NCBI RefSeq assembly: GCF_021869765.1
Contig: NZ_CP084580.1
Span: 1,922,001-1,986,000, forward strand
Origin: Chryseobacterium sp. MEBOG06
Lineage (GTDB): Bacteria; Bacteroidota; Bacteroidia; Flavobacteriales; Weeksellaceae
DNA: 64,000 nt
Direction: 5' to 3'
Each line of letters begins with the position of its first letter. The stretch's first letter is position 1. The translations under genes were made by a program, and so were the position numbers. Below the pieces are notes generated by a model. That model was not told the DNA's origin. It ran no database searches and saw only the letters and a list, made by a program, of their open reading frames with translations. Positions 26,780-36,250 of this stretch are shown here, one piece after another.

Positions 26780-27502
26780 ATGAATTTTAATACAACCGAG
26801 CTTTCTGATTATATCAACCTGTTTTGGCAGTTTTCATGGCCACAATGGATTATATTTAGCTTTATAATCAATATCCTGTTGTATCTCTTTTCAATAGGGC
26901 TGTATTTATTTATTGATAAAACATGCCGTAAAAATTTATTGCAGGAAAAAAATCACCCTGTTTCAAAATCAGATTTTTATCTCAGCCTTTTTACAGTAGC
27001 CTGCAACAGTCTGGTGATGCTGCTGGGTGTTTTTCTATGGAAAAATGGCTGGCTTGAACCTGGAAGTAATCTTTCAGCAGGTATTATTGTTTTTGAAGTA
27101 ATCGCATTGCTGCTTGTGATGGATTTTCTAATGTATTTCTTTCATTATGCAGCTCATTTACCTTTTGTATACAGACTATTGCACGGAAAGCATCATGAAC
27201 ATGTAAGTACCAATTATTTGAGTCTTTTTGTTCTTCATCCATTTGAAACTGTCGGTTTTGGGTTGATGATGCTGGTGGTATTAATGTGCTATGATTTTTC
27301 TGTTGTTGCAATTTCTGTCTATTTACTGATCAATCTGATTTGGGGAACTATAGGTCATCTGAACAGAGAGTTTTTTCCCGCTCAGTTTGACCGTTTTTTT
27401 GTAGGGACTACAAGATTTCACAACCTGCATCATTTGGATGAGACTAAAAACTTTGGTTTTTATACATCCATCTGGGACAGGCTGTTTGGAACTTATAAAT
27501 AG
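26780..27502 (+). CDS. Sterol desaturase/fatty acid hydroxylase family membrane protein
   Basis: A 240-residue integral membrane di-iron protein. Its His boxes are HYAAH, HGKHHEH and HNLHH, the ligand set of the fatty acid hydroxylase superfamily, set among four or five membrane helices. The reaction is oxygen-dependent hydroxylation or desaturation of a lipid; the lipid is unknown. It starts 10 bases after the HAD gene and is probably co-transcribed with it. Confidence 0.88.
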   Translation: MNFNTTELSDYINLFWQFSWPQWIIFSFIINILLYLFSIGLYLFIDKTCRKNLLQEKNHPVSKSDFYLSLFTVACNSLVMLLGVFLWKNGWLEPGSNLSAGIIVFEVIALLLVMDFLMYFFHYAAHLPFVYRLLHGKHHEHVSTNYLSLFVLHPFETVGFGLMMLVVLMCYDFSVVAISVYLLINLIWGTIGHLNREFFPAQFDRFFVGTTRFHNLHHLDETKNFGFYTSIWDRLFGTYK

Positions 27503-27566
27503 TATTTCTGACATTGCGGGAGAACTGATCCCTCTTTGGGTAGCGTACTCTCCAGAATAGGCATAA

Positions 27567-27989
27567 TCAGAATTTGATATGATGTAAAACTTTACCCAGC
27601 AGATTATTAAGATTTTCCAGTTCTGCAGAGCTTAGTATTTCCGCAGTCTGCTTCGTAATATTTTTCCTGAATGTTTCTGAATTTTCTATAACAAACCGTC
27701 CTTTTTCTGTGGCAGAGAGGTTGAATTTTCTGCGGTCGGTTTCATCCTGTTTCTGAATGATGAAATCATGATTGATCAGGAACTTCAGCTGTTTTGAAAT
27801 AGCAGCCTGGCTGATATTGAATGCCAATGAAATTTCTGTTCCTGTTGCTCCCTCTTTCCGCAAAATAAATTCAATGATATTATAATGAGCTGCTGTGACC
27901 CCGTTAATATCTCCTCTGTTCATATGCGCCAGAATGAGACACTGAAAATCAGTAAATGTGTTAAAAAACTCTTTTTCAATAGATTTCAT
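27567..27989 (-). CDS. MarR family transcriptional regulator
   Basis: A 140-residue MarR protein with the winged helix GATGTEISLAFNISQAAISKQLKFLINHDFIIQKQDETDRRKFNLSATEKG. The D-x-R-x-x-x-x-x-L-T wing pattern is present (DETDRRKFNLSATEKG). It is divergent from the UvrA-like gene with 51 bases between them, containing repeated sequences that may be its operator. MarR proteins often repress an adjacent resistance or export gene and let go when a phenolic or drug ligand binds. Confidence 0.9.
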   Translation of the reverse strand: MKSIEKEFFNTFTDFQCLILAHMNRGDINGVTAAHYNIIEFILRKEGATGTEISLAFNISQAAISKQLKFLINHDFIIQKQDETDRRKFNLSATEKGRFVIENSETFRKNITKQTAEILSSAELENLNNLLGKVLHHIKF

Positions 27990-28000
27990 AATAATTATAC

Positions 28001-28036
28001 TTAACTTGGTTAATAATTTACAGAGTTAATAATTTA
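28001..28036. promoter_or_regulatory. Candidate MarR operator: inverted and direct repeats
   Basis: TTAAC-TTG-GTTAA is a perfect inverted repeat at 28001-28013, and the 12-mer GTTAATAATTTA occurs twice, at 28009-28020 and 28025-28036. All fall in the 51-base region between the marR and uvrA-like start codons. Confidence 0.5.
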
Positions 28037-28040
28037 AAAA

Positions 28041-30290
28041 ATGAAAAATATAGAAATTACAAATGCCAGGCAAAATAATCTCAAAAATATTTCCATAAAA
28101 ATTCCAAAATATAAGATCGTAGTTTTTACAGGAGTATCAGGTTCAGGAAAATCTTCTTTGGTTTTTGAGACTATCGGGGCAGAAGCTCAACGGCAAATTA
28201 ATGAAACTCAGAATAGTTTTATAAGAAACCGGCTGCAGCATTATGGCCTTCCGGATGTAGATAAAATTGAAAATCTTAATGTTCCTATTATGATCAATCA
28301 GAAAAGGCTGGGCGGAAATGTAAGATCTACCGTGGGGACAGCAGTGGATGTATCTGCTGCTTTAAGGCTTTTGTTTTCAAGAATGGGAGAACCGTTTGTA
28401 GGATATTCCAATGTTTTTTCGTTCAATAATCCGCAGTGAATGTGCCCCGAATGTGAAGGATTAGGCTTTATCCAGACCCTGGATGTCAATACTTTAATTG
28501 ACCGTAATAAATCTTTACATGAGGGAGCTGTTCTATTTCCTACCTTTCAACCTGGTGGCTGGAGATTAACAAGATACACCCAATCCGGCTATTTTGATAA
28601 TGATAAAAAGCTGAAAGATTTTACCCCTTCAGAATGGGAAATGCTATTAAATGCAGCAGAACATAAACCTCAGCATCCTCATAAAGATTGGGGGAAAACC
28701 GTAAAGTATGAAGGCATTATTCCAAGAATTGAAAAAGCATTTCTGAAAAAAGATTCCAAAGAAAATATAACAAGAAAAGATGCCCTGAATCATGTGGTCA
28801 TTACCAGAACCTGTCCGATATGTAAAGGAAAGCGATTGAATGAAAAAATATTATCCTGTAAAATTAAAGGAAAAAGTATAGCCGATTGTACAGCGCTTTC
28901 CGTTGATGAATTACTGGAGTTTATTACTTCTCTTGATTCACATCCATATGACATAATTATCAGCGAGCTTGCGGTAAAACTTCAGAATATTATGACCATC
29001 GGACTGCAGTACCTGACCCTTGACAGAAATACAAATTCGCTTTCAGGAGGTGAATCTCAGCGGATAAAAATGGTACGCAGTCTAGGAAATAGTTTAGTGG
29101 ATCTCTTATACATTTTTGATGAACCCAGTATTGGACTTCATCCAAAAGATCTGGAAAATATTGCGTCTATCATTCAGCAAATCAGGGATAAAGGGAATTC
29201 TGTTTTAATTGTGGAACATGACCCCGATCTGATTAAAATGGCAGACTGGGTTATTGATATAGGACCCGGTTCTGGAAGGAATGGAGGGGAAGTGGTATAT
29301 GAAGGGACATTTGAAGACTTAAAAATGTCTGGAAGTAAGACGGGAATATATTTTTCCAAGAGGCCATTTATCAAACAAAAATTTAAAAGCCCTTTAGGCT
29401 ATCTGGAAATTAAAAATGCCAGTCTCTATAACCTCAAAAATGTGACGGTTCATATTCCGACCGGGGTAATGACAGTGGTTACCGGAGTGGCAGGATCAGG
29501 GAAAAGCACCTTAATCAATCGCATTTTACCGGATTTTTATCCTGATGTAACCATAATAGATCAGTCATTGTCTGCAGCCAGTGCCCGTTCTAATTTACTT
29601 ACTTACCTTGGAATATCAGATATTGTACGCAGACTTTTTGCCCGGTGTAATCATGCTTCCGACAAACTGTTTAGCAGAAATAGTGAAGGAGCCTGCAAAA
29701 ACTGCAAAGGATTGGGAGTGGAGAGAATTGATCTTGCTTTTATGGATAATATTGAGCAGCCTTGTGAAGTTTGTGGTGGTTCGGGATTCAATTCTGAAGT
29801 ATTAAAATACCTGTACAACGGAAAAACAATTGTAGAAATTATGGATATGACCGTTTATGAAGCCAGTCATTTTTTTAAAGAACAGTCTATTCTCAAAAAT
29901 TTTGATTTGCTGATTCAGCTGGGGTTGGATTATCTGACCCTGGGGCAGAGGCTGGATCATTTTTCAGGAGGTGAAAGACAGCGTCTGAAATTAACCAAAG
30001 AATTGAAAAGTACCCATCAGACTATTATTCTTGATGAACCGAGTACCGGGCTTCATCCAAGTGATACGCAGAAATTATTAACCTTTTTTAATACTATTGC
30101 GGATCAGAATAATACATTGATTGTCATAGAACATAATCTCGACATTATTGCACAGGCCGACTGGATTATTGATATGGGCCCCGGTGCCGGAAAGTATGGC
30201 GGAGAAGTACTGTTTGAAGGAACCCCGGAAGCATTATTAAAGGATAAAACATCATTTACTGCAGAGTTTCTGAGAAAACATATCCGGTAG
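28041..30290 (+). pseudogene. UvrA-like ABC protein interrupted by an in-frame TGA
   Basis: The frame codes for a UvrA-family ATPase of 749 codons, but codon 133 (28437-28439) is TGA. In this family the tract reads N-P-x-G-x-C-P-x-C-x-G-L-G, and here it is NNPQ-stop-MCPECEGLG, so a GGA glycine codon probably changed to TGA. Otherwise the gene looks intact: Walker [10 protein letters not shown] (31-39) and GVAGSGKSTL, zinc-finger CxxC pairs, two LSGGESQR/FSGGERQR signatures and two Walker B ILDEPS-type motifs. The length is well short of the 940 residues of true UvrA and fits the UvrA2/DrrC-type group linked to drug resistance. With the stop, only a 132-residue N-terminus or a reinitiated piece from 28440 would be made. 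Confidence 0.85.
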
Positions 30291-30300
30291 GATCAAAAAA

Positions 30301-30394
30301 TTAAACCATTAAGAAAAGTCAGACCGGTAAGAAATTGCTTCGGTTTGTATTGGCAATGCCTGTAGCATATCTCTTAGCTTTCCTAATGGTTTAA
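30301..30394. repeat. Palindromic intergenic element or long hairpin
   Basis: TTAAACCATTA at 30301 is matched by TAATGGTTTAA at 30384-30394, a perfect 11-base inverted repeat closing a 72-base interior with further partial pairing. It fills the gap between the convergent uvrA-like and phytase genes and probably ends transcription from both. The extended imperfect stem also resembles the small palindromic repeats seen between Chryseobacterium genes, but I cannot show other copies. Confidence 0.4.
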
Positions 30395-30401
30395 ATAAAA
30401 T

Positions 30402-31448
30402 TTATTTTGACTTTTTAGCTGCTCTTACCGCAGATTGAATCTTTTTTTCAATAATTCTCCAGTCATAAAAATGAAATACCCTGCCATTGCTCATCGCAAC
30501 AAATACGCCTTTCGGAAACTTCGGACCCAAATTAACAGAAGTCACTTCAGAACCATCACTTTCGAGAGTAGAAACAGGAATTTCTGCAATTCTTCCTTTT
30601 GCCGGATTCTCTCTTAAATACACATTAAACGTATCATTTTGCTGATTGGAAACCAGAATATATCCCGTTTTTTCAGAAGTGGGGTAGATTGAAATTCCTT
30701 CCACATCAGATTTAAAATCACCATTTCCGAAAACCAGAAGCTCTTCATTCCCTTTTGCCGGATCAGCATAATACTTATGAACGCCAAACTGCTCATCAGA
30801 ATAATAGATATATCCCATTTCATCATCTACAGCTATGCTTTCAATCTCTTTCAGCCCGCTGTATTTTCCAAACTTACGGACAACTTCTCCGGTGATGCTT
30901 CCATTTTTTTCAGAAAGTTTATATTGCCACAGGTAACTATCTTTAGGGCCTGATTTTCTTCCCACAACAGCGAAAATATCTCCTGTCTTACTGTTTTTGT
31001 ACATTGAAATTCCCATGGGACCACGTTCAGCCTCTCCGTCGAATACAGAAAATTCACCTACTTCCTTCAGTTCAGGAAGAGTATAAAGCTTGACTTTGTT
31101 GGTTTCACGTTCTGTAACAGCAGCAAGGTCTGTTTTCTTTCCCTTTAAAACAAAGCCATATTCAATGTCAACATTATTAGGACGCTTAAGACCTAAAACC
31201 TTATTAACGATCTTACCGTTGAGGTCAAAAGCATAGAGGCCACCATTGGTATCTTTATCTGTACCGATAATTATACTTTTGGAAGGATCTGTGGGATTGA
31301 TCCATATTGCCGGATCATCGGTATCATGAACTACAGTTTCTGTAATTACTGTTGGTTTTAATTTTTCTACCGACTGTTCCTGTCCTTTACAATTCATAAT
31401 AAAAGGGAAGAGAGCCAGTGCCGCTATATAATAATTTATCTTTTTCAT
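30402..31448 (-). CDS. Beta-propeller phytase lipoprotein
   Basis: A 348-residue beta-propeller phytase. The lipobox IMNC (C20) predicts a lipoprotein. The family signatures are HDTDDPAIW and NNVDIEYGF, which place calcium and phosphate-binding acidic residues; further blades follow (for example DVEGISIYPTSEKTGYILVSNQQ). The enzyme takes phosphate from inositol hexakisphosphate outside the cytoplasm. It directly follows the large TonB receptor gene (6-base gap), so the two form a phytate-use pair. Confidence 0.9.
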   Translation of the reverse strand: MKKINYYIAALALFPFIMNCKGQEQSVEKLKPTVITETVVHDTDDPAIWINPTDPSKSIIIGTDKDTNGGLYAFDLNGKIVNKVLGLKRPNNVDIEYGFVLKGKKTDLAAVTERETNKVKLYTLPELKEVGEFSVFDGEAERGPMGISMYKNSKTGDIFAVVGRKSGPKDSYLWQYKLSEKNGSITGEVVRKFGKYSGLKEIESIAVDDEMGYIYYSDEQFGVHKYYADPAKGNEELLVFGNGDFKSDVEGISIYPTSEKTGYILVSNQQNDTFNVYLRENPAKGRIAEIPVSTLESDGSEVTSVNLGPKFPKGVFVAMSNGRVFHFYDWRIIEKKIQSAVRAAKKSK

Positions 31449-31454
31449 GTTTCT

Positions 31455-34265
31455 TTAAAAATCAAATTTTATACCCATGGTAAATCTCGGTCTGTAGTAT
31501 TCTGCCTGTGCCGTTCTGCTTTGAATTCCCTGGTAATATCTTAACGGCTGATTGGTCAGATTATTGGCCTCTGCAAAAATTCTCAGTTGGCTTGTGATTT
31601 TATACGAAGCATTGGCATCCAGAAAAACCTGCTTGTCATAATAGCGGTCATCAAAAGCTTTACCTCCCAATTCATCAATATAATAAGACGCATAATTCAT
31701 AGAAACTCTGGCTGAAAAACGTTTGTTCTCCCATGAAAGAGATCCGTTGAACATATGAGGAGCTGCTCCCGGAAATCCTACATCTGTTCTTTCAATCCCT
31801 TCTTCATTGGTGATTCCTTTTGCCTTTGAATGGGTGTAGGTATAGTTGACATAAACTCCAAGACCTTTCCAGAATGCTCCCGGAATAAAATCCATCTGCC
31901 TCTGTAAAGCGACTTCAAAACCATAGATATCTACATTGTCACCATTACGCTGCTGAGTGAATTTCCAGTTGCTTTCTCCTCCGGGAATAGGGTTGGACTG
32001 ACCTGTGAAGTCGTTGGAAAAGTCGGTTGCCGTATAATTTCTTCGTGAATAGGTATAAATAAAATTATTCAGATTTTTATAAAAAATACCTCCGGAAAGA
32101 ATCCCTACAGATTTAAAATACTTTTCTGCCATAAAATCAAAATTGTAGGCATAGGTAGCTTTTAAATTCGGATTTCCGGCCGAGATGACTTCGTCTTCTG
32201 AAATTACGTTAAGGAAAGGAACCAGTGAGTAATAATTAGGACGGGCCAGAGCTGTCGTAAATGCTGCACGAAGTACAAGATCCTGAACAGGAACATACTT
32301 GAAAGAGACGTTAGGAAGTACATTGGTATAAGTGTTGGTATTGTTGATCTTTCCTACCAGATCACTTTCGTTCATTACATAATTTCCGGTGTAATCAATT
32401 TGGGTCGTCTCAATACGGGCTCCCATAATCATGGAAAGCTTATCGTTGAAATCCTGATCCCAGCGGATATATCCCGCATAAATCTGCTCTTTTGCAGTAT
32501 AATTGCTTGATAGGAATTTAGAAGGTTTTAGTTTGCCATTGAATAAATTTGAATTATAAAGATCCAGTCCGCCTAAATAAGACGGATCCACAAATGTTCC
32601 CGGAACATAGTTTCCTGCCTGGAAATTGCTGCCATTGAAATATACTGTAGGTACAGAAAGTAAGCTCCCCATATTTGTGACAGGTGTAAAGGTGTAGTAA
32701 TCATTCTCCCTTTCCTTATTCTTTAAACGCATACGCAAGCCGGCACGGATTCTTCCTTTTTGGCCGTCAATCACAGAAAAGGGAAAGCGTACATTCACCT
32801 TTGCACCAAATTCTTTTTCTTGCGTAAAGCTGTTGGCATCTGAAAGATCACTTAACTTATAACTTCCCGGATTATCCGGAGCAAGAAGATTGATCATAGG
32901 TTTTCTGGGATCACTAAGGTCCTGTGAAAAATTCATCTTGCTGTTTTCAAACTCTATATAACGCTGGTGAGGCTTGTCTTCGCTGGCGGTGGCATAATTC
33001 ATGGACCAGTCCAGATCTATTTTAGACCCCAGTAAATGTTCACCTCTTAATGCATAGTTCTGTACTTTTTGTTTTTCAAGACGCGTATTGTCATTGTCTG
33101 AATTTCCACCCTTATTTTGCCTTGTGATGCTGCCTTTCCAGTCTGTGATCTCTGATTCATCAGCATTATAGACTGGCTTTATTTTATATCCAAGCGCAAA
33201 ACGGTTTTCCTTATCATTCCTGAAATTGTACATTGCCGAAGCGTAGATCTTGTTTTTGGAGTTGAATTCATAATCCATATTAAGATCAAAGCTGTGTCTG
33301 ATACGGTGTTCATTGTACTGACGGACTCCCATTTTACTTATATAGGCCGTCTGCGCCTTATCGTTAGCCTGGCTCCATACAGGTTCTATATTGTCTGAAC
33401 CAAAATTATTGTTGTTATAAGAAAAACTGAATACAGCACCCAGCTTTTTGTTTAAAAAACGGTTTCCATATACCAGACCTGCTGTATAATTTCCCTTCTC
33501 CCGGATGGGATTATAACCTCCGGCTAATGTTGCAGAAATTCTTTGCCCGTTAGGAGATGCTCTTGTGATCAGGTTTACAGATCCTCCAATGGCATCAGCG
33601 TCCATGTCGGGAGTTAATGTTTTATTCACTTCAATAGTGGAAATCATGTCTGAAGGAATAAGATCCATCTGAACATTCCGGTTATCTCCCTCAGCAGAAG
33701 GAATTCTGTCACCATTTAGGGTTACAGAGTTGAGGTTCGGGGCAAGCCCTCTGATAATAAGGTTTCTGGCTTCTCCCTGGTCATTTTGTATCGTGATTCC
33801 GGGAACACGCTTTAAAGCATCTCCAATATTAGCGTCAGGAAAACGCCCTATCTGGTCGGAAGAAATTACGTTGGTGATATTGGCATTGTTTTTCTGCTTG
33901 TTTAAAGCTCTGGCCTGGTTTTTTAAAGTAGCTCCGGAAACCACGATTTCTCCAATGCTTGTCTCTTTTTTATCAAAAACAATATTTTGGCTGGTGTTTT
34001 TTTCGGGCTCTACAACAACGTTATACTGACGAGTCCCATAGCCCAGATAGTCAATCTTCATCGTATAATTTCCGGGTGGGACATTCAGGAAAACGAAATT
34101 TCCATGCTCATCAGAAGTAGTATAGATATTTCCGGGGCTTAGAGAGATTTTAGCCCCAGGTAAGGCTATTTTAGCATCGTCATTAATGTTTCCGGTAACA
34201 CTACCGGTTTGTGCATAGAAAAATAGAGAAGCACAAAACAAAACAGAGGTAAAAATTTTCTTCAC
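31455..34265 (-). CDS. TonB-dependent receptor paired with phytase
   Basis: A 936-residue outer-membrane receptor: signal peptide (MKKIFTSVLFCASLFFYAQ), carboxypeptidase-regulatory-like domain (GNINDDAKIALPGAKISL), plug (SDQIGRFPDANIGDALKRVPGITIQNDQGEARNLIIRGL) and a barrel ending in FDF. It belongs to the large Bacteroidota group that imports oligomeric or phosphorylated organic compounds. Lying 6 bases ahead of the phytase gene in one operon, it probably imports phytate or its breakdown products; that substrate is inferred. Confidence 0.9.
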   Translation of the reverse strand: MKKIFTSVLFCASLFFYAQTGSVTGNINDDAKIALPGAKISLSPGNIYTTSDEHGNFVFLNVPPGNYTMKIDYLGYGTRQYNVVVEPEKNTSQNIVFDKKETSIGEIVVSGATLKNQARALNKQKNNANITNVISSDQIGRFPDANIGDALKRVPGITIQNDQGEARNLIIRGLAPNLNSVTLNGDRIPSAEGDNRNVQMDLIPSDMISTIEVNKTLTPDMDADAIGGSVNLITRASPNGQRISATLAGGYNPIREKGNYTAGLVYGNRFLNKKLGAVFSFSYNNNNFGSDNIEPVWSQANDKAQTAYISKMGVRQYNEHRIRHSFDLNMDYEFNSKNKIYASAMYNFRNDKENRFALGYKIKPVYNADESEITDWKGSITRQNKGGNSDNDNTRLEKQKVQNYALRGEHLLGSKIDLDWSMNYATASEDKPHQRYIEFENSKMNFSQDLSDPRKPMINLLAPDNPGSYKLSDLSDANSFTQEKEFGAKVNVRFPFSVIDGQKGRIRAGLRMRLKNKERENDYYTFTPVTNMGSLLSVPTVYFNGSNFQAGNYVPGTFVDPSYLGGLDLYNSNLFNGKLKPSKFLSSNYTAKEQIYAGYIRWDQDFNDKLSMIMGARIETTQIDYTGNYVMNESDLVGKINNTNTYTNVLPNVSFKYVPVQDLVLRAAFTTALARPNYYSLVPFLNVISEDEVISAGNPNLKATYAYNFDFMAEKYFKSVGILSGGIFYKNLNNFIYTYSRRNYTATDFSNDFTGQSNPIPGGESNWKFTQQRNGDNVDIYGFEVALQRQMDFIPGAFWKGLGVYVNYTYTHSKAKGITNEEGIERTDVGFPGAAPHMFNGSLSWENKRFSARVSMNYASYYIDELGGKAFDDRYYDKQVFLDANASYKITSQLRIFAEANNLTNQPLRYYQGIQSRTAQAEYYRPRFTMGIKFDF

Positions 34266-34410
34266 TTTACTTATAATAGATTAAATTGGAACAAAATTAA
34301 ACGTCTGTTTGGATAATCAGTTGAAGTGTAAATTAAGGTTTTTTTAATATTTGTTAATATAGGGTAGATTTAGCCGAAATAAAAGCAGGTTTCAGCAATG
34401 GCAATTGCCT
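34266..34410. other. Upstream region of the phytase operon
   Basis: On the minus strand a TAATTTTG box (34292-34299) matches the TAnnTTTG -7 consensus 27 bases before the receptor start. No convincing -33 element or phosphate-box is recognisable by eye. Confidence 0.4.
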
Positions 34411-34522
34411 TTATGGTTTGAATGCTGACTGGAATTCCCTGAAAGCCTGGCCAAATTTTTCAGTAAGTTCGTAGTTACTGAACTCATATTCTTCATGAAG
34501 GCGTAAAACTGAGGAAAAAAAT
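34411..34522 (-). pseudogene. Possible C-terminal coding fossil
   Basis: Read on the minus strand this stretch gives a plausible helical protein end (SSVLRLHEEYEFSNYELTE, then KFGQAFREFQSAFKP and stop) with no start codon. The terminator at 34523-34544 lies immediately upstream in that direction. I do not recognise the family. It could be the tail of a deleted gene, or chance. Confidence 0.25.
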
Positions 34523-34544
34523 AAATCCTGCCATGGCAGGATTT
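34523..34544 (-). terminator. Terminator of the sigma factor/azoreductase operon
   Basis: AAATCCTGCC and GGCAGGATTT form a perfect 10-base stem with a 2-base loop; on the minus strand it is followed by ATTTTTTTCC. It lies 72 bases past the azoreductase stop codon. Confidence 0.8.
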
Positions 34545-34615
34545 ACAGTCATTCTTTGCGTTTTTATACAATCATGGTCCGGAATATTCTTTTTCAAAAG
34601 CTGATTATCAATTTG

Positions 34616-35230
34616 TCACATTATTGCGGTGTAATCTTTTGTCTCATTAGCTGTCAGCTGTTTTAAAATTTCAGTTTGTTGCAATATCATTTTTTCTTTT
34701 ATTCTGGCCTCGTCTACAGTACCATCCAGGGGGAAATAAGAAATGTCAGTTACTCCCATATGATTCAAAAGCTGTGTGATGTGAATTTCCAGCGGATTTC
34801 TTACTTTATGAGAAATGCCCCCCATTGAAGAGATGATATATGCCTTTTTATTCTCAAGTAATCCTTTGCGGGTGCTATTATAACCTGTAAATGTTTTCTT
34901 CGTTCTGACAACGCTGTCAAAATAGGCTTTTAATGAAGAAGGAATCCCATAGTTGTACATCGGGCAGGTAATCAGGAGTTCTTTACACTGATACAATTCA
35001 TTGATCAGTTCATCAGAGAAACAAATGCTTTCCATATCAGGCGTTTCACTAAAGAAGGCATTCACGGTCTGTTGGGTGATATGAGGAACAGGCTGTCTGG
35101 TAAGATCTCTTTCCAGAATGGTATTAACTGGGTTCTTTCTTTTCCATTGCCTAATAAAATAATCTCCTAATGTACGGGAGTAAGATTTTTCTGTTCTAAG
35201 GCTGCTGTCGATTCTAAGTAGTGTGTTCAT
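34616..35230 (-). CDS. FMN-dependent NADH azoreductase
   Basis: A 204-residue flavodoxin-fold protein of the AzoR/AcpD family. It starts LLRIDSSLRTEKSYSRTLGDYF (FMN phosphate loop) and has CPMYNYGIPSSLKAYFDSVVR, the standard FMN-binding block with the Pro-Met-Tyr-Asn motif. These enzymes reduce quinones and azo compounds using NADH. It lies 43 bases after the ECF41-type sigma factor gene, matching the known habit of ECF41 genes to sit beside oxidoreductases. Confidence 0.9.
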   Translation of the reverse strand: MNTLLRIDSSLRTEKSYSRTLGDYFIRQWKRKNPVNTILERDLTRQPVPHITQQTVNAFFSETPDMESICFSDELINELYQCKELLITCPMYNYGIPSSLKAYFDSVVRTKKTFTGYNSTRKGLLENKKAYIISSMGGISHKVRNPLEIHITQLLNHMGVTDISYFPLDGTVDEARIKEKMILQQTEILKQLTANETKDYTAIM

Positions 35231-35273
35231 ATTTTTTTCTTTAAAGACACACTGCTTTTTTAAAATGTGACAT

Positions 35274-36107
35274 TTATTGCAGTTTTTTTAATTTTTCAGG
35301 ATCCACAATAGAATAGATTTCACGGATCATACCTTCTGGATCAATATCCAGAATGTGACAGTTATAAATACGGTCTTTCTGCCAGAAGCAAATGGCGGGC
35401 TGATGATTAAAGATATGGAAAGTATAGGGCTTGTTGCCAAGAAATTGCTGCTGTACGTAGGCTAAAAGCTGAGCTGCAGCCGATTTTCCAACTTCTACAG
35501 CCTTGATTACCCGAACGCGTTTTCCACCATCTGCTGAAAGTTTTATATCATCAATAAGCAGTTTCTCGATATCAGTCGCATTTCCTTCACTCAGTGCCTG
35601 TTGGTATTTCTGAAGAATCTCTGTCTCGGAAGCAGTACCGATATTATCCGGCTTATACTTTATATCCTGCAATTGCTTAGAAGCACGGCTTAATAACTTC
35701 CGTGAATTTTCTACTGAAATAGCAAGAATTTCTGAAATTTCCTGATGAGAATAGTCAAAAGCTTCTTTGAGTATATAGACGGCACGCTCCCTTGCATTGA
35801 GTTTCTCTAACAGGACAAGCAGGGTATAGCGGACTGTTTGTTCCTTAATAAGTTTGTTTTCTGCATTTTCAAAAGAGAGAGGTTCAGGGAGCCATTCTCC
35901 ATAGACCATTTTCTTGTGATGCCGGTTTTTAAAGTTAATGGCATGATTAATCGTACTTTTAATCAGAAAATTAATCTCATTTCTAATTTCAGATTTATCT
36001 AAAGAAATATATTTTTCTATGACATCCTGTACCAGATCCTGAGAATCTTCATAGGAACCGGTAATATTATAGGCATAGGTCAGGAGCCTGCTGTAATTTT
36101 CCTTCAT
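35274..36107 (-). CDS. ECF41-type RNA polymerase sigma factor (SigJ-like)
   Basis: A 277-residue sigma factor with region 2 (AYNITGSYEDSQDLVQDVIEKYI) and region 4 (ARERAVYILKEAFDYSHQEISEILAISVENSRKLLSRAS) plus a C-terminal SnoaL-like extension of about 110 residues. The linker motif YGEWLPEPL and the extension motif SADGGKR correspond to the WLPEP and DGGG motifs that mark group ECF41; the usual NPDKL-like end appears as DPEKL. In this group the fused domain regulates activity in place of a separate anti-sigma factor. The only gene after it in the operon is the azoreductase. Confidence 0.9.
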   Translation of the reverse strand: MKENYSRLLTYAYNITGSYEDSQDLVQDVIEKYISLDKSEIRNEINFLIKSTINHAINFKNRHHKKMVYGEWLPEPLSFENAENKLIKEQTVRYTLLVLLEKLNARERAVYILKEAFDYSHQEISEILAISVENSRKLLSRASKQLQDIKYKPDNIGTASETEILQKYQQALSEGNATDIEKLLIDDIKLSADGGKRVRVIKAVEVGKSAAAQLLAYVQQQFLGNKPYTFHIFNHQPAICFWQKDRIYNCHILDIDPEGMIREIYSIVDPEKLKKLQ

Positions 36108-36250
36108 AATATTTCTTTTAAGACAAAGTTATCAGGCAAAATGTGACAACTAAATGAGAGAAATTTTTTTAATTGAAAATTAAGAACTAATAATTGAGAA
36201 TTGAAATTATCCATTTTTCAAAATGAATTCGGTACATCACTGAAAGAACT

